From an uncultured Pelagibacteraceae bacterium (GTDB taxonomy: Bacteria; Pseudomonadota; Alphaproteobacteria; Pelagibacterales; Pelagibacteraceae): a stretch of 64,000 nucleotides of DNA. The stretch covers positions 248,001 through 312,000 of the forward strand of contig CACCOB010000001.1 of NCBI GenBank assembly GCA_902547535.1, written 5' to 3'. Every line of letters starts with the position of its first letter. The first letter of the stretch is position 1. This document shows positions 10,010-18,570 of this stretch, one piece after another. The notes under the pieces are model-generated. The model was not told the origin of the DNA. It was given only the letters and a program-made list of their open reading frames with translations, and did not search any database. The position numbers and the translations under genes are program-made.

Positions 10010-11247
10010 TGAAATTAGCAATTATAGGATCTGGCATTTCAGGTCTAAGTGCAGCATATTATCTTTCGAAAAACCATAAAGTTGATCTTTTTGAAAAAGA
10101 TGATCACTTTGGTGGACATTCCCATACAATAGACATCAAAATTCAAGATAATGTAATACCTGTAGATATAGGTTTCATTGTATTTAATAAAAAAACATAT
10201 CCAAATTTAATTAATTTTTTTGAAGAAAATAATATAGCCATAGAAAAAAGTAATATGTCATTTTCAGTATCTGTTAGAGACTCAGAAATTGAATATTGTG
10301 GAAAAGGAATATCAGGAATTTTTAGTAATAAATTAAATCTATTAAATATAAAATTTTTAAAAATGTTTTTTACAATAATTGATTTTTACAAAAAGAGTGA
10401 AAACAAAAATTTTATCAATGAAAACATTACTTTAGGAAAATATTTAGAAAAATTAAATGTTTCAGACTATTTCATAAAATTCCATATTATTCCAATGGTT
10501 TCAGCAATATGGTCAATGCCTCCTTATGAAGCAAAGCAAATGCCTTTAAGTTTTTTTTTTAAATTTTTCCAAAATCATGGTCTTTTTAAATTAAAAAATA
10601 GACCTCAATGGTTTACAGTTTCAAACAGAAGCAGAACATATGTAGATAAAATACTGAGTAATATAAGTGGTGAATACTATAAAAATTACAACATAAATAA
10701 AATTAAAAGAATTAAATCTGGAGTCCAGGTGCATTATGGTGATAAAAATGAGTATTTTACTTATGACAAAGTTGTACTAGCCACACATGCTGATCAAGCT
10801 CTTTCAATCATTGAAGATCCGTATGAAATTGAAAAAAAGATTTTGAGTAATTTTAAATATAAAACAAATGAGGCAGTTATTCATCAAGATATTAATTATA
10901 TGCCAAAAAATAATAAAGCTTGGTGCTCTTGGAATTCATCAATAGAGTCTGAAAACAGTGAGCAAAATTCTATTACTTACTGGCTAAATTTATTACAGAA
11001 TCTGAATATTTCTAAAAATATATTTTTGACATTGAACCCTTACTTGAAAATACCTGAAGAAAAAATATTTAGACGGGTGCAATTTACACATCCATATTTT
11101 GATCAAAAAGCAATTAATAGTCAAAAGGATCTTAGTTTAATTCAAAATAAAAAAAACATTTTATTTTGTGGAAGTTATTTTGGTTATGGTTTTCATGAAG
11201 ATGGTATAAAATCATCATTAGATATGATGAATTATATTAATGTTTAA
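10009..11247 (+). CDS. FAD/NAD(P)-binding oxidoreductase, COG2907/amine-oxidase-like
   Basis: MKLAIIGSGISGLSAAYYLSKNHKVDLFEKDDHFGGHSHT, C-terminal CGSYFGYGFHEDGIKSS. Confidence 0.88.
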   Translation: MKLAIIGSGISGLSAAYYLSKNHKVDLFEKDDHFGGHSHTIDIKIQDNVIPVDIGFIVFNKKTYPNLINFFEENNIAIEKSNMSFSVSVRDSEIEYCGKGISGIFSNKLNLLNIKFLKMFFTIIDFYKKSENKNFINENITLGKYLEKLNVSDYFIKFHIIPMVSAIWSMPPYEAKQMPLSFFFKFFQNHGLFKLKNRPQWFTVSNRSRTYVDKILSNISGEYYKNYNINKIKRIKSGVQVHYGDKNEYFTYDKVVLATHADQALSIIEDPYEIEKKILSNFKYKTNEAVIHQDINYMPKNNKAWCSWNSSIESENSEQNSITYWLNLLQNLNISKNIFLTLNPYLKIPEEKIFRRVQFTHPYFDQKAINSQKDLSLIQNKKNILFCGSYFGYGFHEDGIKSSLDMMNYINV

Positions 11248-12016
11248 AAACTCAAAAATTTATATTGGCAAAGTAATTCATAGAAGATTTAAACCTAAAA
11301 ATCACTATTTCAAATATAGCGTTTTTTCATTGTTGATTGACCTTGATGATTTAGAGGAAATTAATAAGAATATTTCGATATTTTCTTACAATAAATTTAA
11401 CATTATAAGTTTTTTTGACAAAGATCACGGTAATCGAGATGGAACATCTTTAAAAAATTGGGTTAAATATAATTTAAAAAATATTGGTATTGATGAAACA
11501 GAAGTAAAAGTTAAAGTATTTTGTTATCCAAGAATTTTTGGGTATGTATTTAATCCTTTAAGTGTTTTCTTTATATATAATAAAGAGAACAAAATAATTT
11601 CAATTTTCTATGAAGTTAAAAATACTTTTGGTGAACAGCATACTTATATTTTTAAAACGAAAGATACAGAGACTATAAAAAATAGCTGTACAAAAAAATT
11701 TCATGTATCGCCTTTCATAGAAATGGAATGTATTTATAAATTTAGAGTAAACAAACCTTCTGATAAAATATCGGTTATAATAGACCAATCTGATAAAGAG
11801 GGTAAATTATTATTTGCATCACAAGACGGAATTGCAAAAGATTTAAGTAACAAAAATTTGTTCTTTTCTTATATTTTTCACCCATTAATGACATTCAAAG
11901 TTATTGTCGCAATCCATTATGAAGCATTTAAATTATGGTTAAAAGGAATAAAGTTTATAAAGAAAAAGCTAAGTATTAAAAATAATATTTCAGAAGAAAA
12001 AAATGAATTTGAATAA
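11240..12016 (+). CDS. DUF1365 family protein
   Basis: IYIGKVIHRRFKPKNHYFKYSVFSLLIDLDDL..., CYPRIFGYVFNPLSVFFIYN, EVKNTFGEQHTY; located between COG2907 and CFA genes as is typical. Confidence 0.88.
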   Translation: MFKNSKIYIGKVIHRRFKPKNHYFKYSVFSLLIDLDDLEEINKNISIFSYNKFNIISFFDKDHGNRDGTSLKNWVKYNLKNIGIDETEVKVKVFCYPRIFGYVFNPLSVFFIYNKENKIISIFYEVKNTFGEQHTYIFKTKDTETIKNSCTKKFHVSPFIEMECIYKFRVNKPSDKISVIIDQSDKEGKLLFASQDGIAKDLSNKNLFFSYIFHPLMTFKVIVAIHYEAFKLWLKGIKFIKKKLSIKNNISEEKNEFE

Positions 12017-13175
12017 ATTATCAGACAAGATTGTTTTTAGCTCACTCAAATATATAAAACATGGTACGTTAAAGATAATCAATCATGATGGAAAAGAATA
12101 TAATTTTGGAAATAGCAATGAAAGATTACATGCTCATTTAAAAATAAATAAACCAGGGATTACTCTAAAAATAATCAAAAATGGTAGCATCGGTTTAGCA
12201 GAAGCGTATATGGATAACAGTTTTGAAACAAAAAATTTAACCAACCTAATAGAATTAGCTGCCAAAAATATAAAAATAATACATAAATTTTCTGGATCCT
12301 TTGATATTGCAATATTCAACAAAATCAAAAATTTTTTTATTAAAAATAATAAATCTAGAAGTAAAGAAAATATAAGAAAACATTACGATTTAGGAAATGA
12401 GTTCTTCTCCTTATGGCTTGATAAAACATTAACATATTCGAGTGCAATCTTTGAAGAGGGAAATGACTTAGAAAAAGCACAAATCAACAAATATAAGAAA
12501 CTTTCAAATTTGGTAAAGCCTAAGTCTGGCGACAAAATGCTAGAGATAGGATGTGGTTGGGGAGGCTTTGCGGAATATATTGGAAAAAATTATGATGTAA
12601 AATTAGATTGTATTACTATTTCTAAAAAACAATATGAATTTTCCAAGGAAAGAATTCATAAAGTCGGTTTAAATGAGAAGATAAATATACAAATGTTAGA
12701 CTTTAGAGATATTAAAAATAAATATAATTCAATTGCATCAATAGAAATGATCGAGGCTGTTGGCCATAACTATTTAAAAAATTATTTTAATACTATAAAG
12801 CAAAATCTAGTAGATGGTGGAACAGCTGCCATACAAGCAATCACTATTGATGATAGTATTTACGAAAGGTATAAAAATAAGACTGATTTCATTCAAAAAT
12901 ATATTTTTCCTGGTGGTTTTTTACCAAGCAAGAATGAGTTAATTTCTCTATCAAATCAAGCAGGACTCAAATTTGAACAATGTAGTTCTTATGGAGATCA
13001 TTATTCAAATACACTTAGCATTTGGAGAGATGAATTTTTCAATAAGTGGGACCAAATATCATCCCAAGGTTTTGATAACACTTTCAAAAGAATGTGGAAT
13101 TTCTACTTGTCTTATTGCGAAGCTGGATTTAAATCCAAAAATATCGATTTAATACAATTTGCTCTTCAAAAGTAA
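12003..13175 (+). CDS. cfa: Cyclopropane-fatty-acyl-phospholipid synthase family SAM methyltransferase
   Basis: ENIRKHYDLGNEFFSLWLDKTLTYSSAIF, MLEIGCGWGGFAEYIGKNY, SIEMIEAVGHNYL, YIFPGGFLPS. Confidence 0.93.
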   Translation: MNLNKLSDKIVFSSLKYIKHGTLKIINHDGKEYNFGNSNERLHAHLKINKPGITLKIIKNGSIGLAEAYMDNSFETKNLTNLIELAAKNIKIIHKFSGSFDIAIFNKIKNFFIKNNKSRSKENIRKHYDLGNEFFSLWLDKTLTYSSAIFEEGNDLEKAQINKYKKLSNLVKPKSGDKMLEIGCGWGGFAEYIGKNYDVKLDCITISKKQYEFSKERIHKVGLNEKINIQMLDFRDIKNKYNSIASIEMIEAVGHNYLKNYFNTIKQNLVDGGTAAIQAITIDDSIYERYKNKTDFIQKYIFPGGFLPSKNELISLSNQAGLKFEQCSSYGDHYSNTLSIWRDEFFNKWDQISSQGFDNTFKRMWNFYLSYCEAGFKSKNIDLIQFALQK

Positions 13176-13179
13176 CTTT

Positions 13180-13716
13180 ATGAAATTAAAATATTTTTTA
13201 TTGATAATAATCTCAGTATTGATTACAAATTGTTCATCTAATCAAGGAATGAAACCAGAGGATTTTAAAAACCAAAAACCAAGACTGATAATTGAAGAGT
13301 ATTTATCTGGAAATGTAAAAGCGTGGGGTATTTTACAAAATAGATCAGGCAAAGTTACTCGACAGTTCTCTGCAGATTTAAATGGAAAGTGGGATGGTAA
13401 GCAACTGATACTTGATGAAAAGTTTATTTGGAATGATGGAGAAATACAAAATAGACAATGGACCATAGACAAAATCGACGATCATAACTATGAGGGCACT
13501 GCGGGAGACGTAGTTGGAACAGCAAAAGGATATTCTTATGGGCCTGCATTTAAATTTGAATATGTGTTACTTGTTCCTGTAAAAGGAAGAGAAATTAAAA
13601 TTACTTTTGATGATTGGATTTTCATGCAGGATGAAAGAGTAGCGATCAATAGAGCAAAAATGACAAAGTTTGGAATTAAAGTTGCAGAATTAACAGTGAT
13701 GTTTGTTAAAGACTAA
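13180..13716 (+). CDS. DUF3833 family putative lipoprotein
   Basis: Lipobox-like LITNCSS; PRLIIEEYLSGNVKAWGILQNRSGKVTRQFSADLNGKWDG. ATG 13180 preferred over track start 13159. Confidence 0.82.
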   Translation: MKLKYFLLIIISVLITNCSSNQGMKPEDFKNQKPRLIIEEYLSGNVKAWGILQNRSGKVTRQFSADLNGKWDGKQLILDEKFIWNDGEIQNRQWTIDKIDDHNYEGTAGDVVGTAKGYSYGPAFKFEYVLLVPVKGREIKITFDDWIFMQDERVAINRAKMTKFGIKVAELTVMFVKD

Positions 13717-13718
13717 AA

Positions 13719-14474
13719 CTATTTTTTTTGTAATTTAGTCATCTTTTTAACTAAATAAAAGTACAACCTGTCTGGAATTATTTTAAAAAATTTTAATATC
13801 AGGGTTAATGATTTTGGAAAATGTATTTCAAATTTATTACTGTTAATTAGACCATTATAAATTTTATCCGCAGAATATTCAGGTGTTTTAAGAAATGGCA
13901 TTTTAAAATCATTTTTATCAGTCATAGGTGTTTTTATAAAACCAGGAGACACTAAACATACTCTCACATTGTATCTTCCAAAATCAAAGTAAAGACTTTC
14001 TGCAAGATTATTTAAAGCAGCTTTTGATGGGCCATAACCGGTAGAGTTTGGCAATCCTTTGTAACCTGCAATAGAGGAAACTATTGTTATTATTCCATTT
14101 TTCCTATTTCTAAAGTGATCTTCAACTGATTTAATACAATTTAGAGTTCCAAAAAAATTTACTTTAAATACTTTTTCAATTTGCTCAACATCAATTTCTC
14201 TTTCTTTTTTAGGGTCCCATTTACCTGTAGAAAAAAAACATATATCAATATCTCCAAACTCTTCTTTTATATTCTTCATAATCTCGAAACATTTTTCTTT
14301 ATCATTTACATCTAAAGGAAATGATTTAATGTTTGGATTGATGTCCTCAACTTCTTTTAAAATATTTTCTCTTCTTCCAGAAATTGCAACTTTCCAACCT
14401 TGATTTGCAAACTTAATTGCTACTGCTTTTCCTATTCCGGTGCCACCACCAGTTATCCAAATTACTTTTTTCAT
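13719..14474 (-). CDS. Short-chain dehydrogenase/reductase
   Basis: WITGGGTGIGKAVAIKFANQGWKVAISGR..., SSIAGYKGLPNSTGYGPSKAAL. Confidence 0.88.
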   Translation of the reverse strand: MKKVIWITGGGTGIGKAVAIKFANQGWKVAISGRRENILKEVEDINPNIKSFPLDVNDKEKCFEIMKNIKEEFGDIDICFFSTGKWDPKKEREIDVEQIEKVFKVNFFGTLNCIKSVEDHFRNRKNGIITIVSSIAGYKGLPNSTGYGPSKAALNNLAESLYFDFGRYNVRVCLVSPGFIKTPMTDKNDFKMPFLKTPEYSADKIYNGLINSNKFEIHFPKSLTLILKFFKIIPDRLYFYLVKKMTKLQKK

Positions 14475-14511
14475 CTATATTTAACGTTTTATCACATAAA
14501 AATACTTAGAC

Positions 14512-14805
14512 ATGCGACAAGAATTGAATAGTATTAATTATAATGAGAATTATATCAAGTTTATGTTTAAAATTATAATAGTATATGAATTAATTTTTGT
14601 ATTGTTTTGGAATATTCTTTATTATTCTAATTCAGGTGTGGAGAATTGGTTCCAAGAAAAAATTTTAACAGCTATTTTTGTTTTTCTATCGACAATGGCT
14701 TTAGGACTTACCCTAATTTATGTAATTTATTACAGTTTGAAAATTACTGGATTATCAAAAATATTAAAATCTTTAAAGGATCCTAGAAAGAGTAAAACTC
14801 AGTAG
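14512..14805 (+). CDS. Small membrane protein of unknown function
   Basis: 97 aa with two long hydrophobic segments; ends exactly where the convergent DUF2256 ORF ends. Confidence 0.55.
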   Translation: MRQELNSINYNENYIKFMFKIIIVYELIFVLFWNILYYSNSGVENWFQEKILTAIFVFLSTMALGLTLIYVIYYSLKITGLSKILKSLKDPRKSKTQ

Positions 14806-14934
14806 TTAATTACTCGAAGCACATTTTTTTGAACAATATTTTACTTTGTCCCAGTTAAGTTTCCATTTTTTTCGCCAAGCAAAAGGACGATTACAAACTT
14901 TACAAATCTTAGTTGGTAAATTTTGTTTCTTCAT
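14806..14934 (-). CDS. DUF2256 family small zinc-ribbon-like protein (not in supplied ORF track)
   Basis: Translated from the minus strand: MKKQNLPTKICKVCNRPFAWRKKWKLNWDKVKYCSKKCASSN* (42 aa), CxxC...CxxxC; start overlaps the upstream DCC-gene stop as ATGA. Confidence 0.85.
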   Translation of the reverse strand: MKKQNLPTKICKVCNRPFAWRKKWKLNWDKVKYCSKKCASSN

Positions 14935-15281
14935 TTTAATTGTTTCCTATTTTTTAAAAATAAAAAATAAGCTGCAACTTCATACAGATAGTGAAAAATA
15001 AAAAATAATGGTTTTATTGAGAAAATTTTAGATAAAAATTTATATTTTGGTATTTTTGACCAAATAATAATAAAAGCTTTAGCTCCTCCAACAACTTCTC
15101 CATTAACTATAACATGCAATCTTCTAAGTAATTCTTTTTGAGATTTAGATGTAATTTTTACAGCATCTTCGTTATTGGTGATATCAATCCACTCAAGATC
15201 AGAATTAGCAATTTTTTTATAGTGGTTAATTTCCATCCTACAAATATTACATGAATTGTTAAAATATACTTTAGTTCCCAT
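14931..15281 (-). CDS. DCC family thiol-disulfide oxidoreductase-like (DUF393)
   Basis: MGTKVYFNNSCNICRMEINHYKKIANSDLEWIDITNNE, with HVIVNGEVVGGAKAFIIIW. Confidence 0.8.
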   Translation of the reverse strand: MGTKVYFNNSCNICRMEINHYKKIANSDLEWIDITNNEDAVKITSKSQKELLRRLHVIVNGEVVGGAKAFIIIWSKIPKYKFLSKIFSIKPLFFIFHYLYEVAAYFLFLKNRKQLK

Positions 15282-16767
15282 ATGTATTGGTCTTAATAAA
15301 TTTATCTGCCTCTGATAATATTAATTTTTTTCGATCTTCCTTCATTTTATCAAAAATTCTCACCATCATAGATAGTCTAGGATTTTTTAAAAAAAACTTT
15401 CTATTTCTATCTATAAATCTCCAGTAAAGACCATCCATAATATTGCACCAGCCGCCTCTTTTAAAGTCCATCATTTTCATGAAATAACTAGATCCACAGA
15501 TGTAAGGTTTGGTAGCAAATATACCGCCATCACTAAATAATCCCATACCGTAAACGTTTGGCACCATTACCCAATCTGATGAGTCAACAAACATCTCCAT
15601 AAACCACTTATAAACTGATTTTGGTTCAACTTCGCACAAATTCATTATGTTTGATAATATCATTAATCTTTCAATATGATGTGACCATCCATACTTATCA
15701 GCATTTTTAATAGAGTGATCCAATGGATCTAAGCCAGTAGTACCATTGTAAAATGAAAGTTTCATTTTTCTAGAATGTTTAAAAAAATTTCCATTTTCCA
15801 TTTCTTTATAATAATTTTGGTAAATTCCTCTCATAAATTCCCTCCAACCAATAATTTGTCTGATAAAGCCCTCCAAGGAATTGAGTCTGACACCTTTACT
15901 ATGATGAAAATTCATAACTTTTTGCATAATAATATCAGGTGTAATCAAACCTAAATTTAGATAAGGACTAAGTGCACTATGGAACAAAATATTATTTTTT
16001 TGATCGACTGCATCTTCGTAATCTCCAAATAAGTTAAGTCTTTCTTTTATAAAAAAATCCAGCAGTTTTAAAACATCTTTGTATTCAGTAGCAAACCAGA
16101 AATTTTCTGTATGTCCAGGATGTTTATTAAATAATTTTTGAATAATAGGTTTTAGATTTTTTGTATGATTACTTTCTTTGATATTTGGTTGTTTTGGTAT
16201 TGAAATATTTTTTGGTAATTTTTTTCTATTATCCTCATCAAAGCTCCATTTTCCACCTTCGGGTGAACCATCTTTGTTTAATAAAATATTTAATCTTTCT
16301 CTTTTCTCTTTATAATATTTTGCCATAAAAGGTTTTTTTGTCTTTGATAAATATCTCTTAAAATCCTCACGATTATCCAGAAACATAGGAGATTGTAAAA
16401 TATTCCATTTTAAGTTTTGTTTTTTTAAAAAATTTTTTATTTTTGTTTCAAAAAATTTATCCTCTATTTCGAAACTTGTGACTTCCTTTATTTTATTTTT
16501 TTTCAATACTGATTCTAATTTTTTAGTATAATCTTTTTTAAAATCACTCGAATCGATCTTTGAATAATTTAATTTAAATTTGTTATCTTTCAGTCCATCT
16601 GCGTAAGATCTCATTGAGGACAAAAATAATAATATTTTTAATTTATGATGTCTTTCATATGTGCACAATTGGTAGTCTTCTGACATAAAGAAAAGGTGGT
16701 CTTTTTTGTAGCGGTCGAGGTTTTTTAATGGAAATAATTGATTTCCAAGTATAAAAAATAATTTCAT
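15271..16767 (-). CDS. Cryptochrome/photolyase family protein (COG3046, prokaryotic 6-4 photolyase/FeS-BCP related)
   Basis: FILGNQLFP..., FRQIIGWREFMRGIYQ-like IIGWREFMRGIY, YGWSHHIERLMILSN, WFMEMFVDSSDWVMVPNVYGMGLFSDGGIFATKPYICG. Confidence 0.9.
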   Translation of the reverse strand: MKLFFILGNQLFPLKNLDRYKKDHLFFMSEDYQLCTYERHHKLKILLFLSSMRSYADGLKDNKFKLNYSKIDSSDFKKDYTKKLESVLKKNKIKEVTSFEIEDKFFETKIKNFLKKQNLKWNILQSPMFLDNREDFKRYLSKTKKPFMAKYYKEKRERLNILLNKDGSPEGGKWSFDEDNRKKLPKNISIPKQPNIKESNHTKNLKPIIQKLFNKHPGHTENFWFATEYKDVLKLLDFFIKERLNLFGDYEDAVDQKNNILFHSALSPYLNLGLITPDIIMQKVMNFHHSKGVRLNSLEGFIRQIIGWREFMRGIYQNYYKEMENGNFFKHSRKMKLSFYNGTTGLDPLDHSIKNADKYGWSHHIERLMILSNIMNLCEVEPKSVYKWFMEMFVDSSDWVMVPNVYGMGLFSDGGIFATKPYICGSSYFMKMMDFKRGGWCNIMDGLYWRFIDRNRKFFLKNPRLSMMVRIFDKMKEDRKKLILSEADKFIKTNTYGN

Positions 16768-16778
16768 TAAGTAAATAT

Positions 16779-17489
16779 ATGTCAGAAAAATATCTAATTG
16801 TCGGTGCGACAGGTTCTATCGGATCTAATTTAGCAGAACAAATGCACTCCTCTGGTAGAGAAATTCACTTAGTTGGCAGAGATGAAGCTCAACTAAAAAA
16901 TTTATCAGAAAAATTTAACTCTCCATATACTGTTGCAGATGTCTTACTGGATGGATTTGTCGATAAGATAAAATCTGATATTCCAGAAATTAAGGGTGTA
17001 GCTTATTGTGTTGGTTCAATAGATCTAAAGCCATTAAAATTGGCAACTGAAAATGATTTTAATAAATGTATGAAATTAAATTTTTATTCGGCTGTAGATT
17101 TAATTAAAGGTTACCAAGATAATCTAAAACAAAATAATGGTTCAATTGTTTTATTTTCAACTGTAGCTGCTCAAAAAGGTTTCACAAATCACTCAATTAT
17201 TGCATCGACCAAAGCAGCAATTGAAGGTTTAACAGTTTCTTTAGCTGCAGAATTTGCACCTAACATAAGAGTAAACAGTATTGCACTAAGTCTAACAAAT
17301 TCTAAAATTGCTGAACCAATGTTGAAAAATGTAGCTCTAGCACAAGGAATAGCTAAAGCACATCCACTTAAGAGACTAGGAGAGGGCAAAGATGGTGCAG
17401 CACTGGCTAAATTTTTACTTACAGAAGAAAGTTCTTGGGTAACAGGACAAATAATTGCTGTTGACGGAGGAAGATCAAAACTTTCTTAA
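16779..17489 (+). CDS. Short-chain dehydrogenase/reductase
   Basis: YLIVGATGSIGSNLAEQ, STVAAQKGFTNHSIIASTKAAIEGL, WVTGQIIAVDGGRSKLS. Confidence 0.88.
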   Translation: MSEKYLIVGATGSIGSNLAEQMHSSGREIHLVGRDEAQLKNLSEKFNSPYTVADVLLDGFVDKIKSDIPEIKGVAYCVGSIDLKPLKLATENDFNKCMKLNFYSAVDLIKGYQDNLKQNNGSIVLFSTVAAQKGFTNHSIIASTKAAIEGLTVSLAAEFAPNIRVNSIALSLTNSKIAEPMLKNVALAQGIAKAHPLKRLGEGKDGAALAKFLLTEESSWVTGQIIAVDGGRSKLS

Positions 17490-17490
17490 G

Positions 17491-18555
17491 GTGAAAATAA
17501 AATTTTTAATAATTATCTTAACTCTATTATTCACTTCAAAATCTTACTGTGAAAAAATAGTTTTAGAAAAACTAGTAGAATTAGACTCTCCGTGGGGATC
17601 TTCTTTTATTAATAATAATGAAATTATAGTAACAGAGAAAAGTGGAAAAATAAAAATAGTAGATATTTTAGCTAATCAAATACAAGAAGTGGATCATCAA
17701 CTTGACTTTGTGGTTCATGGTCAAGGAGGATTATTAGATATAATTCATAAAGATAATATTATTTGGATCTCTTACACTGAAGACAGAGGTAATTATAAAA
17801 CTAGTACATCGATAGCTAGAGCAAAATTAAATAAAAAAAAATTAGTGTTTAAAAATATTTTCCAGGCTAATCCACCAATTGACTCAGGATATCATTTTGG
17901 CTCAAGGTTAGCTATTAAGGACAATTATATTTACGCTTCTGCTGGTGAAAGAGGGCAAGGTATGATTGCGCAGGATGCATCAAAGCACCCTGGAAGTATA
18001 ATTAGAGTCCATTTAGATGGGAGCATTCCAAATGATAATCCTAAATTTGAAGGTAAATCAGATTGGTTACCAGAAATTTATCAAATTGGAGTAAGAAATC
18101 CACAAGGGATGGTGCTATCTGCATTTGATGGAAAAGTTTACATAAGCAATCATGGTGCAAAAGGTGGTGACTGGTTTGGTGAGGTTAAAAAAGGAGAAAA
18201 TTATGGATGGAAAATACTTGGATGGGGTGGAAAAAATTATTCTGGAATTCCAATTGGACCAAAATGGAAACCTGGTTTCACAAAAGCCATTCAGTATTGG
18301 GTGCCATCAATTGCTACAAGTGCAATAACTATATATAAAGGCAAAGAGTTTGAAGAGTGGAATGGTCATGCCTTAATAACTTCACTAAAAGACAAGTCTT
18401 TAAGAAAATTGATATTTAATGATTTATCTAATGTTAGGGAAGAAATTATTTTTAAAAATAAAATTGGAAGAATAAGAGATATCCAAGTCCATCCTTCAAA
18501 TGGAAAAATTTACTTTTTAAGCCAAGATGCATTGTGGTTAATGCAAAAAAAATAG
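17491..18555 (+). CDS. PQQ-dependent sugar dehydrogenase (GSDH/aldose sugar dehydrogenase-like), secreted
   Basis: GTG start at 17491 gives signal peptide VKIKFLIIILTLLFTSKSYC; LDSPWGSSFI..., RGQGMIAQD, QIGVRNPQGMVL, GENYGWKILGWGG, VPSIATSAITIY. Confidence 0.82.
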   Translation: MKIKFLIIILTLLFTSKSYCEKIVLEKLVELDSPWGSSFINNNEIIVTEKSGKIKIVDILANQIQEVDHQLDFVVHGQGGLLDIIHKDNIIWISYTEDRGNYKTSTSIARAKLNKKKLVFKNIFQANPPIDSGYHFGSRLAIKDNYIYASAGERGQGMIAQDASKHPGSIIRVHLDGSIPNDNPKFEGKSDWLPEIYQIGVRNPQGMVLSAFDGKVYISNHGAKGGDWFGEVKKGENYGWKILGWGGKNYSGIPIGPKWKPGFTKAIQYWVPSIATSAITIYKGKEFEEWNGHALITSLKDKSLRKLIFNDLSNVREEIIFKNKIGRIRDIQVHPSNGKIYFLSQDALWLMQKK

Positions 18556-18570
18556 TATATAGTAGGGCAA

